DNA of 64,000 nucleotides, from NCBI RefSeq assembly GCF_013522825.1, contig NZ_JAAMQZ010000012.1:1-64000 (forward strand), given 5' to 3'. The notes beneath the pieces were generated by a model. It was not told where the DNA came from and searched no databases. It saw only the letters and a program-made list of their open reading frames with translations. The DNA comes from Stutzerimonas stutzeri. Its GTDB lineage: Bacteria; Pseudomonadota; Gammaproteobacteria; Pseudomonadales; Pseudomonadaceae. Of this stretch, positions 36,839 to 44,365 are shown piece after piece (positions within the stretch are counted from its first letter, which is position 1; every line of letters begins with the position of its first letter). Position numbers and translations under genes: made by a program.

Positions 36839-37213
36839 ATGAGCGACAACAGCAACAAGGAACTCGTCCTCAAGCACCTGCAAGGCTTCGCCGACATCGA
36901 CAGCTACCTGCTGACCCTGGGCGAAACCGTCACCGAAGACCTGGAATGGGCCAACAGCGGCTTCCCGACCCACCATGGCCTGGAGCAGGCCCACGAAGCC
37001 CTGCACCGCCTGAACGAAAAACTGCGCGGCATCCGCATCGAGTGCCTGAGCATCGCCGAGGACGGCAACCAGGTGCTGACCGAGCGCATCGACTACATGG
37101 TCGACAAAGAGGGCAATACGCTGCTCACCCTGCCCTGCATGGGCATCTTCACCATCGAGAATGGCCGGATCAAAAGCTGGCGGGACTATTTCGACGGTTC
37201 GGCGTTCAAGTGA
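36839..37213 (+). CDS. SnoaL-like / NTF2-fold protein (limonene epoxide hydrolase type)
   Basis: A 124-residue single-domain protein with the NTF2-like pattern of the SnoaL and limonene-1,2-epoxide hydrolase families (ends in GRIKSWRDYFDGSAF). Members hydrolyse epoxides, cyclise or isomerise hydrophobic substrates, and some are only binding proteins. AAGGAAAG precedes ATG 36839. Its place between a TetR gene and a flavin reductase suggests it processes the product of the monooxygenase, but this is inference. Confidence 0.8.
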   Translation: MSDNSNKELVLKHLQGFADIDSYLLTLGETVTEDLEWANSGFPTHHGLEQAHEALHRLNEKLRGIRIECLSIAEDGNQVLTERIDYMVDKEGNTLLTLPCMGIFTIENGRIKSWRDYFDGSAFK

Positions 37214-37280
37214 GCCGACGCGGGTCGGGCCGTGAACGGCCCTGCCCGCCCACCTTCAAAGCCACCGGAGTTGAGCCAGG

Positions 37281-38246
37281 ATGCCAATCGATACGAAAGA
37301 ATTACGCAACGCCCTGGGCAAGTTCGCCACCGGCGTCACCATCGTCACCACCCGAGATGCGGCAGGCACGGACACTGGCGTAACCGCCAACAGTTTCAAC
37401 TCGGTATCGCTCGATCCGCCGCTGATCCTGTGGAGCCTGGCGAAGAGTTCCGCAAGCCTGACGGCCTTCAGCGAGGCGGAGCACTTTGCCGTGCACATCC
37501 TGGCAGCGGATCAGGAAGCCCTCTCCAACCGTTTCGCTCAGCGCGGCGCCGACAAGTTCGCCGAACTCACCATCGCCCGTGGCCACGACGGGATACCGCT
37601 GCTCCACGACTGCGCCGCCCGCTTGCAGTGCCGTGTCGCCCACCGCTACGAAGGCGGCGACCACATCATCCTGATTGGCCAGGTGCTCGACGTCGAGCAC
37701 TGCGAGCGCAAGCCGCTGGCCTACCTGGCCGGGCGCTATGCCTATACCCTGCACAAGCCGGCGCCAGCCTCCGGTGCACGTCTCGCGGATGGCACCGCCA
37801 GCGGGTTCGATCGCAACTGGCTGAACTACCTGGCCTACCGCACGACACGCCAGTTCATCCAGCGCCATCGACCGATCCTGAAGGTGCATGGCCTGGACGA
37901 GGCCGACGCCTATGTACTGAACATCCTGCTGGCCCAGGGTCAGTTGCCGCCGGAGCAGATTCGTACCCTCATCGACGATCCCTGCCTGAATATTCCCACG
38001 GTGCTGAAAGAGCTATCCCGGCGCGGCCTGATCCTGCTGCGCGAAGGCGATGGCGTACGGCTTTCAGACGCGGGGCGCAGCGTGGCTATCGACCTGATCG
38101 CTGCCACCAAGGCGCTGGAGGACGAGGCGGAACGTGGCATGGAGCCCTGCGAAATCCTGCTGCTCAAGGAGTTGCTGTGGAAGGTGATCCGCAACACCCA
38201 CGCCTCCAGCGAGCCGCTCCTTGCCCGGAGTCCATCACCAACATAG
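37281..38246 (+). CDS. flavin reductase with C-terminal MarR-like domain
   Basis: A 321-residue protein in two parts. Residues about 5-165 form a flavin reductase domain (FATGVTIVTTRDAAG, TANSFNSVSLDPPL), and residues about 175-315 look like a MarR-type winged helix (TVLKELSRRGLILLREGDGVRLSDAGR). The same architecture occurs in the C1 reductase of Acinetobacter p-hydroxyphenylacetate hydroxylase, where the MarR-like domain senses the substrate and gates NADH oxidation. It is the natural partner of the oxygenase at 34780 and closes that operon. Confidence 0.88.
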   Translation: MPIDTKELRNALGKFATGVTIVTTRDAAGTDTGVTANSFNSVSLDPPLILWSLAKSSASLTAFSEAEHFAVHILAADQEALSNRFAQRGADKFAELTIARGHDGIPLLHDCAARLQCRVAHRYEGGDHIILIGQVLDVEHCERKPLAYLAGRYAYTLHKPAPASGARLADGTASGFDRNWLNYLAYRTTRQFIQRHRPILKVHGLDEADAYVLNILLAQGQLPPEQIRTLIDDPCLNIPTVLKELSRRGLILLREGDGVRLSDAGRSVAIDLIAATKALEDEAERGMEPCEILLLKELLWKVIRNTHASSEPLLARSPSPT

Positions 38247-38261
38247 GTGCCGCTCACGCCG

Positions 38262-39326
38262 TCAGGCCCCCGCTCGACGCAGGCTGCCGACCGGGGCCGG
38301 TACATCCAGCACGCTGCGCCAGCCGGGAGCCGCCGCAGCGATGCGCGGCAGGAAGTTCAGCGCGCGAGCGGCATTCAGGGCGGCGACGTGGTCTGGCGCA
38401 TCCGCCTCGGCCAGTAGCCCGAGCTCGCACTGGATGCTTGGCGAACCTTCGATGACCACCCGCCAATTCAGCGCTTGCTGCGTATCCCGCCAGCCCGGGC
38501 CGATGTCCAGGCGCGTGGTCTGCTCATTGACCAGCTCGTAGAAGGGCGTGCCCTGGGTGAAGGCGGTGAAGGTCCAGCGCACCCCCGCGGCCGTGCCCTT
38601 GGCCACGGCCAGCCCGCTGGGCTGCAGGATCATATCGGCTTTCGATGGGCCAAATTCCTTGTTGGTCAGGCGCAGTTCATCCATCACCACCCCCAGTCCC
38701 TGGGCCACCAGGGCGGCGGACTGGGCGATGCCCCACATCCACAACCGGTCGATCTCCGCCGGTGCCGCCGCAGGGTCGAAAGGCGCATCGGGCAAGGGCT
38801 GACCGATGCCCAGGTACTGGCCCATCTGCACGGCCGACGGATAGTGGGGAATGTAGTTGCGCTGCCAGGCCCTGACCATGCGGATATCGCTGGAATAGCC
38901 CGAGCAGAACAGCGGCAGCACATCGCTGATCAGGCCGGGAATGTTGCCGCCGGCAACCAGCGCAGCGCCACCTTGCCCGGCGGCCTCCTGCAGCATCCGG
39001 TATTCCGCCTGGCTCGGCAGGTACCAGCCGCCGATCCCGGAATAGACGCTGGTTCCGCCACGAAGAAAGTGGGCGACCACCTCCGGCTCCCACTTCAGCC
39101 CATGCCAGGACATGACGTCAGCGCGCAACGCCGTGAGCGCGGCGATGTCGCGCGTGGCCATCAAGCCAACCGGAGCGCCCCCGACAATTTCGCCAACGTC
39201 TTGCCCGTCCTTGTCCGCGCCATGCACCAGCACCCCGACCAGCTCGAAAGCCGGATTGCGTAGCAGCTGGCGGATCAGTTCCCGGCCAACGCCACCGGTG
39301 TAGCAAACGATAACGCGCAAAGTCAT
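38262..39326 (-). CDS. dihydrodipicolinate reductase-like NAD(P)-binding protein
   Basis: A 354-residue protein with an N-terminal Rossmann motif (VIVCYTGGVGREL) and a pattern like the dihydrodipicolinate/amine dehydrogenase-like oxidoreductases often found in catabolic clusters of mycobacteria and proteobacteria. It is not a lysine-biosynthesis DapB, being far longer and without the DapB substrate motif. GGGAGACAACAG precedes the start at 39326. It ends 15 nt from the convergent flavin reductase gene. The substrate is unknown; a ketone or aldehyde intermediate is plausible. Confidence 0.75.
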   Translation of the reverse strand: MTLRVIVCYTGGVGRELIRQLLRNPAFELVGVLVHGADKDGQDVGEIVGGAPVGLMATRDIAALTALRADVMSWHGLKWEPEVVAHFLRGGTSVYSGIGGWYLPSQAEYRMLQEAAGQGGAALVAGGNIPGLISDVLPLFCSGYSSDIRMVRAWQRNYIPHYPSAVQMGQYLGIGQPLPDAPFDPAAAPAEIDRLWMWGIAQSAALVAQGLGVVMDELRLTNKEFGPSKADMILQPSGLAVAKGTAAGVRWTFTAFTQGTPFYELVNEQTTRLDIGPGWRDTQQALNWRVVIEGSPSIQCELGLLAEADAPDHVAALNAARALNFLPRIAAAAPGWRSVLDVPAPVGSLRRAGA

Positions 39327-39360
39327 CTGTTGTCTCCCACTGCCTGGCTGTGCATACCCG

Positions 39361-39392
39361 AAAAACAAAGCCCCGGTCGTCTGAGCCGGGGC
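39361..39392 (-). terminator. rho-independent terminator
   Basis: On the minus strand GCCCCGG pairs with CCGGGGC and is followed by TTTGTTTTT. It lies after the crotonase gene at 39428 and before the reductase-like gene, so the latter either depends on read-through or has a promoter I cannot see. Confidence 0.8.
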
Positions 39393-39427
39393 CTTGGCAA
39401 AATCACTGTGGCGACTGCCGCCCTGCT

Positions 39428-40207
39428 CTACAGCCCGACGAAGCCGGGCGCACGCTTGTTGAGGAAGGCATCCACCGCCTCGCGATGATCCTTGGTCAGG
39501 TACAGTGCAGCCTGGTTGTCCATCTCGTAGTCCAGGGCGTCGCCGAGGCAGGTCACACCACGGGCCAGAGCCGAGCGCACCAGAGCGACCGACAATGGCG
39601 CATTGGCGGTGAACTCGGCGGCGATTTCCAGGCTGCGAGCCTGCAAGTCGGCACCCTCCGCCAGCAGTTCGTCGACGATGCCCAATTGTGCCGCTTCGCC
39701 CGAGGCGACGACCCGCGCACTGTAGAAGATGCGCTTGGCCTGGGCCAGGCCGATGCGCTGCGGCAAGGTCCAGAGCAGACCGAGATCCGGGATCAGGCCC
39801 ACCTTGGCAAAGGACGAAACGAACTTGGCAGTGGGCGCAGCCACTACGAAGTCGGCCGCCATCGCCAGGGAGAAGCCGGCCCCGGCGGCATAGCCGTCCA
39901 CCATCGCCACCACCGGTTTGGTGCCTTCCAGTACCGCCCGGATTACCCGATGACCGAGTACCATCCGCCCGCGCCCTACCGGCAGTGGTCGCTCGGCAGA
40001 CATACCGGATACATCGCCGCCCGAGCAGAAATGCCCATTGGCCCCCTTGAGCACGATGGCCCGCACGTCGGCATCGTCGTTCAGGCCCTCGAGGCATTCG
40101 GCCAGGGCGAACAGCATGTCCCGTGACAAGGCATTGCGGGTCTTTTCGTTGTTCAGGGTGACGACGGCGACAGCGCCGTGCCTCTCCTGCAGGACCAGTT
40201 CACTCAT
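39428..40207 (-). CDS. crotonase-family protein, PaaG-like isomerase type
   Basis: A 259-residue crotonase with the oxyanion segments (FCSGGDVSGM; GYAAGAGFSLA). It carries an aspartate in FAKVGLIPDLGLLW, as in the isomerase PaaG (FSKIGLIPDAGG), and lacks the hydratase glutamates. An isomerase or double-bond-shifting role is therefore more likely than hydration. Its start codon overlaps by 8 nt the end of the alpha/beta hydrolase upstream, and a good terminator follows at 39361. Confidence 0.82.
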   Translation of the reverse strand: MSELVLQERHGAVAVVTLNNEKTRNALSRDMLFALAECLEGLNDDADVRAIVLKGANGHFCSGGDVSGMSAERPLPVGRGRMVLGHRVIRAVLEGTKPVVAMVDGYAAGAGFSLAMAADFVVAAPTAKFVSSFAKVGLIPDLGLLWTLPQRIGLAQAKRIFYSARVVASGEAAQLGIVDELLAEGADLQARSLEIAAEFTANAPLSVALVRSALARGVTCLGDALDYEMDNQAALYLTKDHREAVDAFLNKRAPGFVGL

Positions 40208-41096
40208 GTTTCTCTCCAGAAGCCAGCAGCCCGCGCAGGATCGCGATCACCGCGAGGGGCTGGTCGATCATCATGTGGTGGTAGGTTCCGGGCATTCCGA
40301 ACGGACCACGCCCCAGGGGCAGCAGGTCCACCGCCTGTTGCGCATCATCACGGCTGACCACCGGGCTGCACTCGCCATAGATCACATCCACCGGACGCGG
40401 CACACGAGGTAGCAGGCTGACGCCAACTTCTTCATGGGCCACGCCAAGCGGCAGGTTGAGGTCGAATTTCCAGCACCAGCCCTGATCCTCCTCACGCAAT
40501 GAGTGACGGGCAATGGCCGCCAGGATCGGCAGCACCGGGTTCGGTTGCTCCGGCATCAACCGATAGCGCCGCAGGGCGCTGGGTAGATCCGGGTAGTAGC
40601 GTTTGCTGGCGGTGTTGGCAGTATCGACGGGGATCTCGGCACCGGGCAGCACGATGAACGAATCCAGCACCAGCAGACGCCTGAACAGCTCGGGACGGTC
40701 GGCGCAGGCGCGCAGCAACCGTGAACCACCATAGCTGTGACCCACGCCGATCACCGAACCGAGTCCGGCACCTTCGATCAGGTCGATGATATCCAGAGCG
40801 CCGAATTGATCCGGGTAGCTCTGCCGGTGATCGCTGTCGCCCATGCCGGACAAGTCCAGAGCGACCACCCGATAATCTTCGCTGAAATAGGGGGCGATGG
40901 CGTCCCACCAGTGAGCATGGGCACGCATGCCGTGTACCAGCAGCAACACTGGCCGCTCTGGTCTGTCCTCGCCCCAGCTCAGGTAATGCAGGCGCCGACC
41001 GTCCACCTCAAGAAAGCATGAACGGCCCGGACGCTGCATTGCCCAGGTGAGCCAGGCGGGTACTTGCGCCTGCTCGTGCTCCTGTGCAATGCCCAT
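40200..41096 (-). CDS. alpha/beta hydrolase
   Basis: A 298-residue alpha/beta hydrolase. HGMRAHAHWW supplies the oxyanion region, the nucleophile is Ser121 in GHSYGG, and a His lies in TYHHMMIDQP near the end. It is a close paralogue of the 47766 protein (shared LSGMGDS, GHSYGGSRLLRAC, GWCWKFD and DQPLA segments). It could hydrolyse an ester, lactone or carbon-carbon bond formed during ring opening. It lies 6 nt after the crotonase at 41103 and overlaps the next gene by 8 nt. Confidence 0.87.
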   Translation of the reverse strand: MGIAQEHEQAQVPAWLTWAMQRPGRSCFLEVDGRRLHYLSWGEDRPERPVLLLVHGMRAHAHWWDAIAPYFSEDYRVVALDLSGMGDSDHRQSYPDQFGALDIIDLIEGAGLGSVIGVGHSYGGSRLLRACADRPELFRRLLVLDSFIVLPGAEIPVDTANTASKRYYPDLPSALRRYRLMPEQPNPVLPILAAIARHSLREEDQGWCWKFDLNLPLGVAHEEVGVSLLPRVPRPVDVIYGECSPVVSRDDAQQAVDLLPLGRGPFGMPGTYHHMMIDQPLAVIAILRGLLASGEKHE

Positions 41097-41102
41097 TAGC
41101 GC

Positions 41103-41897
41103 TTACTTCTTGTTGAACACAGGCTTGCGCTTCTCACGGAAGGCCGCGATGGCCTCAACGTGGTCTGGATGCTGCGAGGAGATCGCCTCATAGGCCATGC
41201 CCACGTCCATCATGCTGGAGGCCATCTGGCGCAGCGGCACGTTGATGGTCGACTTGCTCCAGCGCAACGACTGCACCGGCATGGCAGCCAGCTTGTCGGC
41301 GTAGGCATCGACGAAGTCGTTCAGTTCTGCTGCTGGCATGGCCTTGTTGATCAGGCCGAAGCGTTCGGCTTCCGCTGCAGTCAGCTTTTCGCCGGTGAAC
41401 AGGTAATGCTTGGCGCGGGCATAGCCCATCAGGTACGGCCACATGATCTGGCCACCGTCACCGCTGATCAGTGCGACATTGTTGTGCGGGTCGCCGAAGC
41501 GAGCGGTGTCGGCGGCGAAGATCACGTCGCCGAACACTGCAACGGTAGAACCCAGGCCGATGGCATCGCCGTTGACCTTGCAGATGATCGGCTTGTCGCA
41601 TTCCAGCATGCCATTGACGATGCGCTTGGCTTCGCGCACGCAACGGTAGAACTCGACCGGATTGTCATGCAGCCACTGCATGTACTCGATATCGCCACCA
41701 GCACTGAAGGCACGACCAGCACCAGTGAGGACGATGATATCGCTCTCCTTGTCCTCCACCAGGTCATAGAACAGCCAGGACAGCTCAGTATGCGACTCCC
41801 CGGCGAAGGTGTTCAGTTTCTCGGGCTGGTTGAAGGTCACGGTAAGAACGCGGCCACGGCGTTCGAAGGTCATCGTCTTGTAGTCAGCGAAATTCAT
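41103..41897 (-). CDS. crotonase-family protein without hydratase glutamates
   Basis: A 264-residue crotonase-fold protein with good oxyanion-hole segments (FSAGGDIEYM; NGDAIGLGSTVA). The positions of both catalytic glutamates are changed (GSTVAVFGD and FGDPHNNVALISGDGG), so it is not a standard enoyl-CoA hydratase. The pattern fits crotonases doing hydrolysis, retro-aldol or carbon-carbon cleavage. The start at 41897 has GGAGAG upstream; a longer open frame runs back over the operator. It leads the operon 41897 to 38262. Confidence 0.82.
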   Translation of the reverse strand: MNFADYKTMTFERRGRVLTVTFNQPEKLNTFAGESHTELSWLFYDLVEDKESDIIVLTGAGRAFSAGGDIEYMQWLHDNPVEFYRCVREAKRIVNGMLECDKPIICKVNGDAIGLGSTVAVFGDVIFAADTARFGDPHNNVALISGDGGQIMWPYLMGYARAKHYLFTGEKLTAAEAERFGLINKAMPAAELNDFVDAYADKLAAMPVQSLRWSKSTINVPLRQMASSMMDVGMAYEAISSQHPDHVEAIAAFREKRKPVFNKK

Positions 41898-41938
41898 CGT
41901 CGCTCTCCAGGTCATGCGGGCGGTAGGTTTTTCAAAAG

Positions 41939-41953
41939 CTGACATTTGGTCAG
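41939..41953. promoter_or_regulatory. operator copy 6 (CTGAC-N5-GTCAG)
   Basis: CTGACATTTGGTCAG is the only copy in which both half-sites are perfect. It lies 41 nt before the crotonase start at 41897 and 71 nt from copy 7, in a divergent promoter region. Confidence 0.8.
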
Positions 41954-42011
41954 TTCTGTGTAGAATGTATAGCACTACTTACCTGCATGCAAGAAAAGCC
42001 GGTGAGATGAG

Positions 42012-42026
42012 ATGATCAAAGGTCAG
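42012..42026. promoter_or_regulatory. operator copy 7 (ATGAT-N5-GTCAG)
   Basis: ATGATCAAAGGTCAG has one perfect half and one degenerate half. It lies 83 nt before the iron alcohol dehydrogenase start and gives that gene its own site. Confidence 0.6.
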
Positions 42027-42109
42027 TTATACCCAAGCAGGCGGCCTCTGCCCTGATGCCCCGTAGCCATCAAGGCAGACGCTGCCCCCCCATGTCCCAG
42101 GAGTTTTTC

Positions 42110-43189
42110 ATGAGGATTTTCGCGGCAACTTCCCGTTATGTTCAGGGCGCTGGTGCTTTGGACGCCCTGGGCCAGCATTGCCGGCCTCTGGGCAGTCATG
42201 CGTTCGTAGTGACGGATACGGACATGGCCAGGTTACTCGGCGAGCGGGTGACAGCAAGTTTCCAGGCAGCCGGCCTGACCTCCGAACTGCGGGTATTTCC
42301 CGGAGAAATCACCCACGCCGCGATTGCCGAACTGGCGGAGCAGGCCCTGGCGTTCGGGGCGCAGATGATCGTTGGCCTGGGAGGCGGCAAGGCGCTGGAC
42401 ACCGCCAAGGGTGTTGCGCTCAAGCTTGGTGCACGTAGCGTCAGCGTGCCGACCATTGCCTCCAACGACGGGCCCGCCAGCGCAGCCATCGCCGTCTACG
42501 ACGAGAACCACATCATGCAGGACATCCTGCAATTGCCACGCAACCCGGAACTGGTACTCGTGGACAGTCAGATCATCGCCAATGCCCCCGTGCGCTTCCT
42601 GCGCGCCGGTATCGGCGATGCCATCTCGAAGAAGTTCGAGGCCGAGGCCTGTGCAGCGGCGGGTGCTACCACTCTGCTCGGTACACCAGCGTCACTGACC
42701 GGACTGATGGCGGCCGAAGCCTGCTACCAAGTCATTCGCCAACACGCTGTGGCCGCCATGTGCGCCGCTCAGGAAAAGCGGGTCGACGATGACCTCGAAG
42801 CCCTGATCGAAGCCACGGTACTACTCAGTACTCTGAGTTTTGAGAACGGTGGCCTTTCCCTGGCCCACGCGCTGGCACGCGGTTTCTCCTATCTGGAACG
42901 GGCCAAGGGCACCCTGCATGGAGACCATGTCGCCTACGGCCTGCTGGTGCAGCTTGTCATGGAGCGTCGCGATATCGCGTTCATCCAGGACATCTGCGAA
43001 TTCTACCGTGGGTTGGGCCTGCCTACCCGGCTGACAGACTTCGGTCTGGAGCGACCAACTCCGGTGGAGATTCGCGAACTGGCGGAGAAATCCATGGTCA
43101 GCCCCAGCGCCGCACGCTTCGCTCCGGCGGTAGACGCCGATCAACTAGAAGTCGCCATTCAACGGGTCGAGACTCTAACCGCCCGTTGA
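42110..43189 (+). CDS. iron-containing / GldA-like alcohol dehydrogenase
   Basis: A 359-residue group III dehydrogenase related to glycerol dehydrogenase. It has an NAD-binding GLGGGKALDTAK motif and metal-site residues in GIGDAISKKFEAEA, LSLAHALARGF and LHGDHVAYG. It probably oxidises a secondary or diol-type alcohol. I chose ATG 42110, with AGGAG 7 nt upstream, over ATGs at 42056 and 42092. Its stop codon TGA is created by the start of the palindromic insertion at 43186, yet the encoded C-terminus is the same as in the undisturbed sequence. Confidence 0.87.
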   Translation: MRIFAATSRYVQGAGALDALGQHCRPLGSHAFVVTDTDMARLLGERVTASFQAAGLTSELRVFPGEITHAAIAELAEQALAFGAQMIVGLGGGKALDTAKGVALKLGARSVSVPTIASNDGPASAAIAVYDENHIMQDILQLPRNPELVLVDSQIIANAPVRFLRAGIGDAISKKFEAEACAAAGATTLLGTPASLTGLMAAEACYQVIRQHAVAAMCAAQEKRVDDDLEALIEATVLLSTLSFENGGLSLAHALARGFSYLERAKGTLHGDHVAYGLLVQLVMERRDIAFIQDICEFYRGLGLPTRLTDFGLERPTPVEIRELAEKSMVSPSAARFAPAVDADQLEVAIQRVETLTAR

Positions 43190-43319
43190 AAAACGTAGGC
43201 GAGGCAGCCAGTGCAAGGCAAAAACAGGCGAAAAAGCGCAGTTTACGAGCTGTAAATGAGCATTTTGAGCCTGTTTTTAACGCAGCAATGGCAACGCAGG
43301 TAGCTTTTCAACAGCCTGT
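43186..43319. mobile_element. MITE-like palindromic insertion with 10-bp direct repeats
   Basis: About 134 bp of largely self-complementary sequence containing CAAAAACAGGC and GCCTGTTTTTAACG arms, ending in TTCAACAGCCTGT. It is flanked by the direct repeat TAACCGCCCG at 43176-43185 and 43320-43329, which looks like a target-site duplication. The left end begins TTGAAAAAC, the inverse of the right TTCAA, but the further CAGGCTG of the right end is not mirrored, so the exact ends are uncertain. It encodes no protein. Between two convergent genes it can also act as a two-way transcription stop. Confidence 0.7.
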
Positions 43320-43339
43320 TAACCGCCCGCTAGAAACGA

Positions 43340-43363
43340 CTCGAGGAGCCCAAGCTCCCCGAG
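43340..43363. terminator. hairpin between convergent genes
   Basis: CTCG-x-GGAG pairs with CTCC-x-CGAG, forming an imperfect stem 20 nt beyond the ferritin-like gene stop. There is no strong U-run. It may be the original terminator of the alcohol dehydrogenase before the palindromic element came in. Confidence 0.45.
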
Positions 43364-43383
43364 TACCCTTTCCAGACAGTCTG

Positions 43384-44190
43384 TCAGCCGAAGCGCTCCA
43401 GTAGCGCCGCCATGCCAGGCGAAGGCACCATTTTTCCGGGGTTGTAGAAAGGCGATAGCACTTTGAGCAGCCGCTTGCGGCTGGCCTTGGAAATCTTCGC
43501 CTTGAGAATCTTCTGCCGCTCGATGGAGCGCTCCCGCTCTTCCGGGGTCATGCCATCACGGTCAACACCGATGAGATAGGCGGAAACCTTCGCGGTATGG
43601 GTGCCGATATGTTTGACCGCGTAAACAAACCCCCATAGACGGTAGAGGTAGGCGAACGGACCACTGCCGTACAGCGCCTTATAGGCCTGGAAGCAGACCT
43701 CGCGGTGCTCGAACTCTTCCGCGAGGTGCCACTTCCACAGATCTACTGCAGCCTGGTCGGCACCCTCCAAGTACTCATCCAGCTCCTCGAAGAACACCTG
43801 ACCCGCCGACGAGCCCATCGCCTCGAAACCTTCGCAGTAGGCGACGTTGAAGCGCAGCGATTTGGTCGCCAGAAAACGCGTGTAGTCGTCCTTGTAGGGT
43901 TTCTCAAGTTCCTGCATGCCGGCATAGCCGGACTTGTAGAGCATCTTGTTGAAAGCAACGTGCTGCTTGCAGTGCTGCACTTCCTGCTTGTTGAAGATCT
44001 CAATGCTATCGCGCAGCGCCTGATGCTTGTCGCCCAGAGCATCCTTGACCCGCATCATCACCTTGACCAGGAAGGGTTCGATATGGGCCGGCACCGTAGA
44101 AAAGGCGTTATAGCTCTGGGCGAACTCGCGGACAGGCGCCCAATGGGGGCGGATGCTGGAAAAATCAAAGACAGGTTGGCGGACTTTCAT
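43384..44190 (-). CDS. ferritin-like putative metal-dependent hydrolase
   Basis: A 268-residue helical protein similar to the predicted metal-dependent hydrolases of the COG3687/PF10118 type. It has Glu/His pairs suited to a di-iron centre (EIFNKQEVQHCKQH and EEFEHREVCFQAY). Such genes often lie near hydrocarbon or aromatic oxidation genes, but no reaction is established as far as I know. ATG 44190 has GAGG upstream; the frame extends further without a ribosome site. It appears monocistronic, with its own operator at 44283. Confidence 0.8.
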   Translation of the reverse strand: MKVRQPVFDFSSIRPHWAPVREFAQSYNAFSTVPAHIEPFLVKVMMRVKDALGDKHQALRDSIEIFNKQEVQHCKQHVAFNKMLYKSGYAGMQELEKPYKDDYTRFLATKSLRFNVAYCEGFEAMGSSAGQVFFEELDEYLEGADQAAVDLWKWHLAEEFEHREVCFQAYKALYGSGPFAYLYRLWGFVYAVKHIGTHTAKVSAYLIGVDRDGMTPEERERSIERQKILKAKISKASRKRLLKVLSPFYNPGKMVPSPGMAALLERFG

Positions 44191-44282
44191 CCCAGTATTC
44201 CTCTTGTTGTCATGTGATGCACCGGCATTGGCCTCGGCGGTACTCGTCGGCTTTCGCAGCCTGAACGGGCGCAACAACACAA

Positions 44283-44297
44283 ATGACTGTTTATCAG
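44283..44297. promoter_or_regulatory. operator copy 8 (ATGAC-N5-ATCAG)
   Basis: ATGACTGTTTATCAG lies 92 nt before the ferritin-like gene start, between it and the 3' end of the epoxide hydrolase gene. Each half-site has one change from the perfect palindrome. Confidence 0.65.
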
Positions 44298-44365
44298 TTG
44301 TATGCTTGTTGCGATCCCGCGTCAATCGCCTTGGCGACAACCGGTCAGTGGTGTTCCGGAAAGAT

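Noticed and set aside
34741..36897. A 718-codon open frame on the minus strand
   Set aside because: It lies opposite the flavin monooxygenase and TetR genes, which have recognisable families and ribosome sites. Its own protein is arginine/glycine/histidine-rich without any known pattern, as usual for antisense frames in GC-rich DNA.
38262..40097. Long N-terminal extension of the reductase-like protein
   Set aside because: The extension runs out of frame through the crotonase gene at 39428 and a terminator. The ATG at 39326 has a good ribosome site.
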